Shown here: positions 54,344-61,791 of the stretch, piece after piece
Layout of the letters: each line of letters opens with the position of its first letter
How positions within the stretch are numbered: position 1 is the stretch's first letter
Assembly (NCBI GenBank): GCA_015232555.1
Contig: JADFZJ010000001.1
Span: 62,001 to 126,000, forward strand
Reading direction: 5' to 3'
Source of the DNA: Desulfamplus sp.
Lineage (GTDB): Bacteria > Desulfobacterota > Desulfobacteria > Desulfobacterales > Desulfobacteraceae
Length of the DNA stretch: 64,000 nucleotides
Program-made: the position numbers and the translations under genes
Notes under the pieces: generated by a model
What the model saw: the letters and a program-made list of their open reading frames with translations, nothing else
The model's database searches: none
Told to the model about the DNA's origin: nothing

Positions 54344-54712
54344 TTATCTGTTTTTGACTCTTATATTTATAATTTTGCCTGATTTATCAAGATAGGCTAT
54401 CCCTGTGGCAATTGTTTTACCTGAAGATTCGCTTATAATTTTAACATTTTCTTCAAAAGTAATCCCGGGCATTTTTTGTTTCTCTGTCTGGCTATTTGAG
54501 ATATTTTCAGATAATTTCTCTTCAACTTCAATCGTTTTTTTTGCAGATGCTTTTTTCTGGGCAGCTTGATTGAGTCTTGCTTTATTCCTATCTGCTATCA
54601 TATTGCTTACAGTAGAATAATCCTCTTTTTCCTCCTCTTTACTGCATCCGATAACAAAAATTAACGCAAAGACAAAAAAGAGTAGTTTCAATCTTATCTT
54701 CATGACCTTCAT
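54344..54712 (-). CDS. Small predicted lipoprotein
   Basis: A 122-residue protein with a lipoprotein signal peptide (LLFFVFALIFVIGC, lipobox VIGC, Cys23). AGGAG lies seven bases before the first ATG. The mature part begins with an acidic Glu/Lys run (SKEEEKEDYS), then an Ala/Lys/Gln-rich helix (NQAAQKKASAKKTIEVEEK), and ends with a short beta-like region (GKTIATGIAYLDKSGKIINI). No known domain is recognised. It lies convergent to cbiO and upstream of nothing obviously related. Confidence 0.65.
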   Translation of the reverse strand: MKVMKIRLKLLFFVFALIFVIGCSKEEEKEDYSTVSNMIADRNKARLNQAAQKKASAKKTIEVEEKLSENISNSQTEKQKMPGITFEENVKIISESSGKTIATGIAYLDKSGKIINIRVKNR

Positions 54713-54882
54713 CCTTCTGCTCCTTTGAGTAACTATTTTTTAGTTGGTCATATTTTACAGTTTGCAGATAATATTTTATACTGGGATGGGAATTTTATTA
54801 AAGCCTGTTTTAATCTATCAATTGTGCAGAGAATGCGACAACAGGCACTTTATGGGACAATTTGTTTCAAGGGTATTGCGTG

Positions 54883-55191
54883 CTATTGGATTTTTTCGAT
54901 TTTAAAACGTCTATTGAGCCTCATGGTGCTAAAAAGACCATAGATATCTTTAGAAACATTGATGATTTCCAGTGTGCTTCCCTTTTGTGTCAATGTATTG
55001 TGAGCAGCAATAATAACTCCAAGTCCTACTGAATCGACCATATCTACTCCTGCAAGGTCAATTATCAATTTCCCATTATATGTATGAATTGCTGCTAAAA
55101 GCTCTTTTTTAAAATCTTCAGCCATTGATGCCACTATGCTCATGCCGGGTATTATAACAGTATTGTCACCTTCTCTGATTACTTGACTCAT
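54883..55191 (-). CDS. STAS-domain anti-sigma factor antagonist-like protein
   Basis: A 102-residue single STAS domain. The conserved segment LIIDLAGVDMVDSVGLGVII (~residues 43-62) contains Ser56 in DMVDSVGLG, the position phosphorylated in SpoIIAA/RsbV proteins. The rest matches the fold (DNTVIIPGMSIVASMAEDFK at the start). An AGGAGA site precedes the ATG. Such proteins release a sigma factor or other partner from an anti-sigma kinase. No RsbW-like kinase or sigma gene is adjacent, so it probably acts at a distance. A second STAS module in the window is in the REC-STAS regulator at 5152-5910. Confidence 0.88.
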   Translation of the reverse strand: MSQVIREGDNTVIIPGMSIVASMAEDFKKELLAAIHTYNGKLIIDLAGVDMVDSVGLGVIIAAHNTLTQKGSTLEIINVSKDIYGLFSTMRLNRRFKIEKIQ

Positions 55192-55409
55192 TATTTGTAT
55201 ATCTCCTGTGGGAAAAATGTTATAAATATTTTTGACAATATTTCGTTATCATTTAATACTTTATGTTAATCAATGAATTAAGATTAACATTATTGGCAAT
55301 ACTTATCAAGAATCAGATCATTATTTTTTTTATTGTTTGTACAGGTAGTTGTAGTGTTTAAAAATATGGTTTAGTCTTCAGAAAGCAAGAATTGCTTAAG
55401 ATCAAAGTA

Positions 55410-55437
55410 TTGACATATTTTTTGATAATGTTATATT
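55410..55437 (+). promoter_or_regulatory. Sigma70-like promoter candidate for the PxxKW gene
   Basis: TTGACA (55410-55415), 16-base spacer, TATATT (55432-55437). This is a good consensus fit and the best in the gap. It would give a leader of about 210 bases before the start codon at 55653. Confidence 0.45.
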
Positions 55438-55597
55438 GCTTTGTTCAAAAAATATTGTGCCAGCATACATAGTATCTCTAATTGTTTATGTCTGTTTAAG
55501 TTAGATGCCGTATGATTTAAATCAGCATATAACATACGTTAGTGTTAGCCGGCATTTGTTATCAATATATAAATAATAATAATTATTAATACAGGGC

Positions 55598-55627
55598 GGA
55601 AACCAGGTGGTTTCCATTATTTTTTTT
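55598..55627 (+). terminator. Terminator-like hairpin in the leader of the PxxKW gene
   Basis: GGAAACC (55598-55604), loop AGGT, GGTTTCC (55609-55615), then ATTATTTTTTTT. This is an intrinsic-terminator shape placed only 25 bases before the PxxKW start codon, as in attenuators. Confidence 0.6.
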
Positions 55628-55652
55628 GAAAAAATTATATGGGGTTAAACAA

Positions 55653-55925
55653 ATGATCTGTACAACTGTAAGAAACGGTGATGAATGTGTTTTTATGTCG
55701 GCCAATGGCTGTAAATATAATGGTGGGGAGTGTAAACCCATAGTCGAAAGATGTGAAGGCTGTCAAAGAATTGTGGAAAATGCCAACGGGAAATACTGCA
55801 CAGCGGTTCCTGATCCTGCGATTAAATGGAAGAATGGTATATGTAATCTCGCAACGCATGAGAAAGTTGTAGTTGAAGTCAAGAAACAGAAACTCAACCC
55901 AATCAAGGCATCAAAGAGAAAATAA
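55653..55925 (+). CDS. PxxKW-family Cys-rich protein
   Basis: A 90-residue protein starting at ATG 55653 (MICTTVRNGDEC); an upstream TTG is less likely. Eight cysteines are spread over the first ~68 residues (Cys3, Cys12, GCKYNGGEC, RCEGC, KYCTAV, GICNLATH). The name-giving motif is DPAIKWKNGICN near the centre. The pattern matches the PxxKW family, common in anaerobic Desulfobacterota and without known function; the Cys spacing suggests metal or Fe-S binding. The C-terminal tail is Lys-rich (KKQKLNPIKASKRK). Expression may be controlled by the structured leader upstream. Confidence 0.85.
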   Translation: MICTTVRNGDECVFMSANGCKYNGGECKPIVERCEGCQRIVENANGKYCTAVPDPAIKWKNGICNLATHEKVVVEVKKQKLNPIKASKRK

Positions 55926-55960
55926 TTTTTGTATTATAGTTTTTCTTAATTATTTTTTTG

Positions 55961-56008
55961 TTTAGGAATTTCAATCCAAAAATAATTGCAGCGAAGCTGC
56001 TTATGTTC
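55961..56008 (+). repeat. Dispersed ~48-bp repeat, copy 8
   Basis: Reads TTTAGGAATTTCAATCCAAA, AATAATTGCAGCGAAGCTGC and TTATGTTC. This is one of the copies closest to consensus, with the perfect hairpin core GCAGC-GAA-GCTGC at 55987-55999. It lies between two plus-strand genes. Confidence 0.85.
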
Positions 56009-56076
56009 ACATAGTATAAGTATGTTTTACAAAAGTATTAATATAAATCAGCAATATATCAGGACACATATTTAAG

Positions 56077-57441
56077 ATGAATCCTCTTGCCGTAGAACTG
56101 AATTCTGTCATAGAAAACATAAATCCTCATATTCTGGAGATGTTATCGGAAATGGGGAAAAAGCTTTATTTTCCCAAAGGGATACTGACCCAGAGTGCTG
56201 AAGCCAAACAGAAGGCTCATAGAATAAATGCTACCATAGGTATAGCAAAGCAAAACAACAAAGTAATGGCTTTGCCCTCTGTCACTTCCCTTGTAAACGG
56301 AATTGATCCGGATAATTTTCTTCCATACGCCTCATCGTTTGGGATACCTGAACTCAGGGAGAGATGGAAAACTTCTCTTTTTAAAAAAAATCCATCTCTT
56401 GCAGGACGACAGATAAGTCTTCCAGTTGTTACCGGCGGCATTACACATGCAGTGAGCATTTTTGCTGATCTATGGATTGATGCTAATGACACTGTTATAC
56501 TGCCTGATATGATGTGGGGTAACTACAGTATGACTTTTGGTGTCAGAAACCGTGCTAAAATTTTACAATACAATACCTACACACCAGATTTAAAGCAGAT
56601 GGATATTGATTCCTTTGAAGCAATGATGTTACAGGAGGCTTCAAGAAACAAAAAAATCATAACTTTGCTCAATTTTCCCCATAACCCTACAGGATATACA
56701 GTATCTGTTGAAGAGGCAAAGAGAATAGCCTCTATTATTATCAGCATTGCTAAAGGTGGAACCAATGTTGTTGTAGGGTGTGATGATGCCTATTTTGGTC
56801 TCTTTTTTGAAGATGCGACCATGAAAGAGTCTCTTTTTTCACTACTTGCTGGGGCAGATAAGCGTCTTGTTGCTGTAAAATTGGATGGAGCAACTAAAGA
56901 AGATTATGTGTGGGGACTTCGCACTGGTTTTATAACTTATGGAATTGCAACGGCTTCCTGTGCTTCAATTGCAGATTCAGGTTCTGCTGCTGAAAATTCT
57001 GCTTTAAGTGACCTTTATCTTGCTTTAGAGAAAAAAACTGCTGGATGTATTCGTGGGTGTGTTTCTAATGTCTCTCATCTGAGTCAATCAATTGTGCTTA
57101 AATCCATGGATGATGAACATTATCCTGAATATAAGCAGGAAAAATTTAACTTGCTTAAATCAAGAGCCTTGACCATAAAAGAGGTTTTAAAAGACCCCGT
57201 TTATAGTAATGCGTGGGATGTTTATCCATTCAATTCAGGCTATTTTATGTGTATACGGTTGAAAGGCGTTGATGCTGAGAGATTGCGTCTGCACATGCTT
57301 AACAATTATGGTATCGGGCTTATATCTATTGGCAGCACTCAAATTAGGGTTGCCTTCTCCTGTCTTGAGCAGGAGCAGGTGAAAGTGCTCTTTGATATGA
57401 TTCTTCAAGGGATCAACGATTTAAGAGCTGCTTGTTCATAA
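56077..57441 (+). CDS. Class I/II PLP-dependent aminotransferase
   Basis: A 454-residue fold-type I aminotransferase. Visible elements: the substrate-side segment FLPYASSFGIPELRERW (~88-104), VTGGITHAVSIFADLWID (cofactor-phosphate region), NFPHNPTGYTVS (~202, Asn/Pro motif), CDDAYFGLFFED (Asp-x-x-Tyr, ~232), the PLP lysine in LDGATKEDYVWGLR (~271) and the conserved Arg in FNSGYFMCIRLKG with IRVAFSCL near the C-terminus. It resembles aspartate or alanine-type aminotransferases, but substrate specificity is not readable. A short Ser/Ala-rich stretch (CASIADSGSAAENSALSD) near 290-310 is probably an insertion. Confidence 0.88.
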   Translation: MNPLAVELNSVIENINPHILEMLSEMGKKLYFPKGILTQSAEAKQKAHRINATIGIAKQNNKVMALPSVTSLVNGIDPDNFLPYASSFGIPELRERWKTSLFKKNPSLAGRQISLPVVTGGITHAVSIFADLWIDANDTVILPDMMWGNYSMTFGVRNRAKILQYNTYTPDLKQMDIDSFEAMMLQEASRNKKIITLLNFPHNPTGYTVSVEEAKRIASIIISIAKGGTNVVVGCDDAYFGLFFEDATMKESLFSLLAGADKRLVAVKLDGATKEDYVWGLRTGFITYGIATASCASIADSGSAAENSALSDLYLALEKKTAGCIRGCVSNVSHLSQSIVLKSMDDEHYPEYKQEKFNLLKSRALTIKEVLKDPVYSNAWDVYPFNSGYFMCIRLKGVDAERLRLHMLNNYGIGLISIGSTQIRVAFSCLEQEQVKVLFDMILQGINDLRAACS

Positions 57442-57478
57442 TTTTTTTATCATAAATTCTTAATAAAATTATTTCATT

Positions 57479-57580
57479 ATTCAGGAATGTAAATACAACA
57501 ATAGTTGCAGCGAAGCTGATTATATTCTTATTCAGGAATCTCAATCAAACAATAATTGTGGTAAAGCTGTCTATGTTCTT
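57479..57580 (+). repeat. Dispersed ~48-bp repeat, tandem copies 9 and 10
   Basis: The two units are 57479-57529 (TTCAGGAATGTAAATACAAC, AATAGTTGCAGCGAAGCTGA, TTATATTCTT) and 57530-57580 (TTCAGGAATCTCAATCAAAC, AATAATTGTGGTAAAGCTGT, CTATGTTCTT). They abut head to tail between convergent genes. The right edge runs into the truA stop codon (TTA at 57579-57581, TAA on the minus strand). Confidence 0.8.
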
Positions 57581-58415
57581 AATCATAATTTACACTTGTT
57601 AAAAAAAGACCCCTTGCTGGAGCAGTTGCACCAGCAAGGTCTCTATTCTTCACCTCCAAAATATATCTGAAATCATTTGGTGTTATTTTTGATAATCCAG
57701 CCATAACTAATGTTCCTACAATATTTCTGACCATAAACCGTAAAAAACCATTGCCTTCTATTTTAAACAGAACTATTTTTTCCATTGACCTTCCTATAAA
57801 AGGTAATCTGTGTGGATATAATGCTAATATATCCGAAGATGTCTGAAATGGAGAGATTGCAATATTACCAATATAATCTATATCAGCACTGTATATGGTT
57901 CTTATTGTGTGCGATCTTGGACTTCCGCTTGCCTCAAATGATTTGAAATCGTGCTCACCTGTCAACATCTCACAGCACTGCTTCATTATGTCAATATTAA
58001 GTGGTGCTTTGATGTACCAGATATAATCTTTTCCTAATACCCAGGGAATTGTGCTGTTTAAAATATAGTAGTGGTACTCTTTGGAGAGTGAACTGTAACG
58101 GGCATGAAAATCAGAGGAAACAATATTGCATGATTTGATAACAATAGGAGTTTTTATTATGCTATTCACCCCTTTGAGTAGATTGTCAGAGCTGATATTT
58201 GTATTGGCATGAAAATTTGCAACCTGTCCCAAAGCGTGAACACCTGAATCAGTTCTACCAGAACCAATTACTTTAACCTGTTGATTTAAAATCACAGAGA
58301 TTGCTTTTTGAAGCTCCCCTTGAACTGTGATGCCATTTTTCTGAACCTGCCAGCCAGCAAAATTGGTACCATCGTATTCCACGACAATTTTGAAATTTTT
58401 CATTATAAGGCTCAT
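57579..58415 (-). CDS. truA: tRNA pseudouridine(38-40) synthase TruA
   Basis: A 278-residue enzyme that makes pseudouridine in the anticodon arm of tRNAs. The catalytic Asp56 lies in GSGRTDSGVHALGQVANF. Other family blocks are VEYDGTNFAGWQVQ at the start, FHARYSSLSKEYHYYI (~103-118), GEHDFKSFEASGSPRSHTIRTI and the C-terminal GNGFLRFMVRNIVGTLVMAG. The start may be ATG 58415 or ATG 58403. Its stop codon lies at the edge of a dispersed repeat, so the terminal residues after LTSVNYD may have been trimmed or changed by that element; the length is still normal for the family. Confidence 0.96.
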   Translation of the reverse strand: MSLIMKNFKIVVEYDGTNFAGWQVQKNGITVQGELQKAISVILNQQVKVIGSGRTDSGVHALGQVANFHANTNISSDNLLKGVNSIIKTPIVIKSCNIVSSDFHARYSSLSKEYHYYILNSTIPWVLGKDYIWYIKAPLNIDIMKQCCEMLTGEHDFKSFEASGSPRSHTIRTIYSADIDYIGNIAISPFQTSSDILALYPHRLPFIGRSMEKIVLFKIEGNGFLRFMVRNIVGTLVMAGLSKITPNDFRYILEVKNRDLAGATAPARGLFLTSVNYD

Positions 58416-58542
58416 GGGGTATTGTGATTATTGATTGATATATTTTTGTTATTCATGTTAAAAATATATATCAGCCATACTGATTATAATAGATTTAAGA
58501 AGAGTCAACTTTGTATATAACACAAATAAGGAGAAAAATATC

Positions 58543-59094
58543 ATGTTTTCAAAGGACAATACAGTATTACTTCTGATTGATGTTCAAGGACGACTTGCCC
58601 AGTTAATGCACAACAAAGAGGAGCTGTTTGACGCTCTTCAGACATTGATTAAAGCGATGTCAATTTTAGAAGTGCCTGTGATATGGGTTGAACAGATTCC
58701 TGAAAAATTAGGTGCTACCATTCCTGAAGTGGCAACACTGATGCAGGAGCTTATGCCTGATGTAAAGCCTGTTCCTAAAAAATCATTCAGTTGTTGTGGT
58801 AATGAGAAATTTATGAAGCAATTTAAAACTATTAACCGAAAACAGGTGCTTGTAGTTGGTATTGAAACACATATATGTGTATATCAAACATCTTTGGAGT
58901 TGCTGAATGCAGGATATGAAGTTCAGGTAGTTACAGACTGCGTATCATCAAGAAAAAAAGAGAACAAAGCTATTGGAATCAAACGTATTGTTCAGGCGGG
59001 TGGGGCTGAGACCAGTGTTGAAATGATTATCTTTGAACTGATGAAATCGGCTGAAGGTGATGCGTTTAAAAAAATGGTTAAGGTTGTAAAATAA
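58543..59094 (+). CDS. Isochorismatase-fold cysteine hydrolase
   Basis: A 183-residue hydrolase with the family triad: Asp in LLIDVQGRL (~13), Lys in PKKSFSCCG (~83) and nucleophilic Cys in GIETHICVYQTSLEL (~112). The cis-peptide-like GIETH motif is present. The family includes nicotinamidases, isochorismatases and YcaC-like enzymes; the sequence resembles the general YcaC-type group and gives no specific substrate. A GGAGA site precedes the ATG. Confidence 0.88.
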   Translation: MFSKDNTVLLLIDVQGRLAQLMHNKEELFDALQTLIKAMSILEVPVIWVEQIPEKLGATIPEVATLMQELMPDVKPVPKKSFSCCGNEKFMKQFKTINRKQVLVVGIETHICVYQTSLELLNAGYEVQVVTDCVSSRKKENKAIGIKRIVQAGGAETSVEMIIFELMKSAEGDAFKKMVKVVK

Positions 59095-59131
59095 GACTGA
59101 CGATATTATATTAAGATATCATCTGTTGATA

Positions 59132-59154
59132 TTCCTCTGAATTAGTCAGAGGAA
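59132..59154 (+). terminator. Stem-loop after the isochorismatase-fold gene
   Basis: TTCCTCTGA (59132-59140), loop ATTAG, TCAGAGGAA (59146-59154): a perfect 9-bp stem. It is followed by GGGTGTTTTAAA, so there is only a short T tract. It may be a weak terminator between the hydrolase and flagellar-type genes. Confidence 0.5.
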
Positions 59155-59185
59155 GGGTGTTTTAAACTGGCTGAAAGGAGGAGTT

Positions 59186-59530
59186 ATGGTATCTTCTATT
59201 AATAGCAGTGCTCAGGCACTAAAAGCATTTGGTACAGCAACGGCTGTCACTGCAAATAATGTTGCAAACGTTATGTCAGACAACTTTAAAAGCAGCAGAG
59301 CAGTGATGAATGAAGGAAGTGACGGAGGGGTTAAGGTCTCATTAAGCATGAATTCATCACAGGGACCTCTTGTTACACAGAGCAACGGAGCCACAAAGGA
59401 GCTTTCCAACACTGATCTTGCCACTGAAATTACAAGCATGATCAACTATCAGTCAGGTTATGGTGCCAACATAAAATCAATTCAAGCTGCTGATGAGATG
59501 AAAGGCACTATTATAAACATGATGGCGTAA
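59186..59530 (+). CDS. Short flagellar basal-body rod-type protein
   Basis: A 114-residue protein with the rod-protein N-terminal heptad segment (INSSAQALKAFGTATAVTANNVANVMSD, with ANNVAN as in FlgB/C/F/G and hook proteins). The C-terminal flagellar basal-body helix is TDLATEITSMINYQSGYGAN and IKSIQAADEMKGTIINMM. The central domain is nearly absent, making it shorter than FlgC (~140). A strong AGGAGG site precedes the ATG. It stands alone, not in a flagellar cluster. It may be a small rod or secreted paralogue; the exact flg identity cannot be given. Confidence 0.8.
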   Translation: MVSSINSSAQALKAFGTATAVTANNVANVMSDNFKSSRAVMNEGSDGGVKVSLSMNSSQGPLVTQSNGATKELSNTDLATEITSMINYQSGYGANIKSIQAADEMKGTIINMMA

Positions 59531-59593
59531 ACAATAAACTGCCCGCAGCAAGTTAGGGTGAAGTTATACCACAAAAATGATTAGATGACAGTA

Positions 59594-60427
59594 TTATATG
59601 ACTCTTTGATTGCAGGTAAAAACATACAACCCCTTGTCTCTGACATCGGCAAGGGTCATTCCAAGACGTTCTCCCAATTCACATGCCAGTGCTGTAGGTC
59701 TTGACATGCTTATCACAATTTCAATACCGGCTCTGGCACATTTTTGGATCATCTCATAACTTGCCCTTGAGGATATCAAAGCAATAGATGCGTGATTCAA
59801 CTTCCCTTCAAGAAAAAGTTTCCCGATAGCCTTGTCCAATGCGTTATGTCTGCCTGCATCTTCTGCACTGGAGAGTATCTCACGGTGACGGTTAAATATC
59901 GCCGCACCATGAGATGAACTACATCTTTTTCTCAAATGTTGAATATGGTCCATACTGCTGACAAGCTCCATAATCTGCTCAAATGATATTGTAATAGATT
60001 TTTGAACAGGCTTTAGAATTTCTGTCAGATCATCAATTATTTCACGTCCGCAGATACCACAACTTGTCTGGCTTACATATCCTTTTTTCTCAAGTAGGTG
60101 AGATACCTTGCAAATCCGCTCTTTAGAGAGCATCACAGCAGCCACATTAGAGTCTTGTCCGTCACACAGGGCAATATCTGATATATCATCCAATTTATCA
60201 ATAATCCCCTCTGCAAGGCAAAAACCAGCAGCATGGGCACGCTCTTCTCCAGGGGTTCTCATAATCACGCTGTATGTTTTTCCCTGGACATTTATAGATA
60301 ATGGCTCTTCTTCTAATAGCTCAAGAGTATTTTCCTTGGTTATTCCAGGAAGGTAGTATTGCACAATCCTCTGTTTAAGCTGCTTTTCAATGTCTGGTTG
60401 CATATCAATGTTAGGGTTAATGTTCAA
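59594..60427 (-). CDS. fdhD: Formate dehydrogenase accessory sulfurtransferase FdhD
   Basis: A 277-residue protein that transfers sulfur from a cysteine desulfurase to the molybdenum cofactor of formate dehydrogenase. The redox-active pair is Cys123 and Cys126 (TSCGICGRE). Other blocks are MRTPGEERAHAAGFCLAEGI (~56-75), EDAGRHNALDKAIG (~190) and ISMSRPTALACELGERLGM near the C-terminus. A TTG start (60425-60427) is favoured because AAGGAG lies nine bases upstream, inside the MATE gene; an ATG at 60403 has no such site. It overlaps the MATE gene by 11 bases. It implies that formate dehydrogenase is present elsewhere in the genome. Confidence 0.93.
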   Translation of the reverse strand: MNINPNIDMQPDIEKQLKQRIVQYYLPGITKENTLELLEEEPLSINVQGKTYSVIMRTPGEERAHAAGFCLAEGIIDKLDDISDIALCDGQDSNVAAVMLSKERICKVSHLLEKKGYVSQTSCGICGREIIDDLTEILKPVQKSITISFEQIMELVSSMDHIQHLRKRCSSSHGAAIFNRHREILSSAEDAGRHNALDKAIGKLFLEGKLNHASIALISSRASYEMIQKCARAGIEIVISMSRPTALACELGERLGMTLADVRDKGLYVFTCNQRVI

Positions 60428-61787
60428 GAATTGCTATCTCCTTCCATTTACCATTATTATATCTTCTTATAACGATGATAAATAAAACAATCAGGTATGC
60501 TGTAATACATGACCATGCAAAATAGATTCCCATGCCAAAATTGTTCATGCCAAACCAGAGCGGTATAAACAGACAAATAATACTCACACTGATAATGCTT
60601 AACATTATGAATTGAGAATCTCCAGCACCTTTCAAGACTCCTGTGTATATAATAATCAGAGCATCAAATAAAAGATAAAGCGAAACAAATTTCATCAAAG
60701 TTCTGCCCATTGCAATCAGTGGCTCTTTTTCCGCTAATGGCAGACTATCTGATAAAAAGATCTCAATAAGGGGATCTGGTTTGAAAAAAAATATCAAAAT
60801 CAGACAGAAAACATATACAAATGCAATATGAACCGTTGATTTAGCAGCTATAACAGCATCATCAGGTCTCTTTTTTCCCATTGCTTGCCCTACAAGCGTG
60901 CTCACACCAACCGAAAAGCCCCACATCGGCATATAGGAGAGTCCATTTATTGAGAGCACAAGGTTTGTAACTGCAAGCTCTGTTCTGCCAAGCCGTCCAA
61001 TCATTAGAATAAAAAAGGTAAAGACCAAAATATCAAGAAATAACTGGACACCACCCGGAACTCCGTATTTCATCAAACGCATGAAAAGCTCAGGATTAAA
61101 TGCCCGTTTATCAAAAACATGAAACTTTTCGTTGTTTCGTTTGGTGAATATTAAAATTGCAAATATGGATGTAATAAAAATCCAAGAGCTTACAGTTGCA
61201 ACTGCTGCCCCTTTGATGCCAAGCTCTGGAAATCCCCATTTCCCATTGATAAGAGCATAATCAAGGGGAATGTTAAAGAGCGTTCCTGCTATATGGACAA
61301 ACATAACTATACGGGTAAGCCCTCTGCCTGAATAGAAAGAGGATAGAGTTGCACCTGTAAGGCTTACTCCTGCACCAAGACAGAGAATACGAAAATATGG
61401 CACTTCAAGCTGCTGTATATGAGGGTCATGACCTATCATAGCAAATATAGGAACTGCAAATATTGCAAGCATAGACATAAAAATTGTCCCTAATATGGCA
61501 AAATATATCCCCTGCCACAAAGATGCCCCAACGCCTTCTTTATTGCCAGAACCAGTATATTGGGCAATAAATACATTAACATATCCTGCTACACCTAAGA
61601 AAAAGGAGGCAAAGAGAAATGAGGTGATGCCTGCCGGCGTTGCTGCTGCTAAAGCCTCTAAGGAGTGGTTCCCTAAAAAGACACGATCCGTAAACTCCAT
61701 GATAGTTGTAGAACCCATGCTCAATACTAAAGGAAGGCTTACGTGTATAACTCTGCTGTAATTTTTGAAATCAAATTTGTAATGCAT
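60417..61787 (-). CDS. MATE-family efflux transporter
   Basis: A 456-residue polytopic protein with twelve predicted helices in two halves. The first half opens HVSLPLVLSMGSTTIMEFTDRVFLG, where the Asp/Arg region resembles the MATE ion-coupling site. The second half has KYGVPGGVQLFLDILVFTFF and SINGLSYMPMWGFSVGVSTLVGQAMGKKRPDDA, the repeat-specific family signature. It exports drugs or metabolites in exchange for sodium or protons. It sits between ygiQ (4-base gap) and fdhD (overlapping), so the genes are co-transcribed. The operon partners do not reveal its substrate. Confidence 0.9.
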   Translation of the reverse strand: MHYKFDFKNYSRVIHVSLPLVLSMGSTTIMEFTDRVFLGNHSLEALAAATPAGITSFLFASFFLGVAGYVNVFIAQYTGSGNKEGVGASLWQGIYFAILGTIFMSMLAIFAVPIFAMIGHDPHIQQLEVPYFRILCLGAGVSLTGATLSSFYSGRGLTRIVMFVHIAGTLFNIPLDYALINGKWGFPELGIKGAAVATVSSWIFITSIFAILIFTKRNNEKFHVFDKRAFNPELFMRLMKYGVPGGVQLFLDILVFTFFILMIGRLGRTELAVTNLVLSINGLSYMPMWGFSVGVSTLVGQAMGKKRPDDAVIAAKSTVHIAFVYVFCLILIFFFKPDPLIEIFLSDSLPLAEKEPLIAMGRTLMKFVSLYLLFDALIIIYTGVLKGAGDSQFIMLSIISVSIICLFIPLWFGMNNFGMGIYFAWSCITAYLIVLFIIVIRRYNNGKWKEIAILEH

Positions 61788-61791
61788 CTAT

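Larger units (their letters stand above)
55192..55652. other. Long divergent intergenic region with structured leader
   Basis: A 461-base gap between the STAS gene (minus) and the PxxKW gene (plus). No further coding potential is seen. It holds a plus-strand promoter candidate (55410-55437) and a perfect 12-base palindrome TGATTTAAATCA (55513-55524). It also has overlapping inverted repeats ATGCCG/CGGCAT (55505-55510, 55550-55555) and CGTATG/CATACG (55509-55514, 55533-55538), and a terminator-like hairpin (55598-55627). Confidence 0.55.

Noticed and set aside
55585-55630. Cyclic-di-GMP (GEMM) riboswitch, because of CAGGGCGGAAACC
   Set aside because: The similarity is limited to a few bases; the conserved GEMM tetraloop receptor and downstream GGGACGCAAAGCC-type segment are absent. 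The element is better read as a terminator hairpin.
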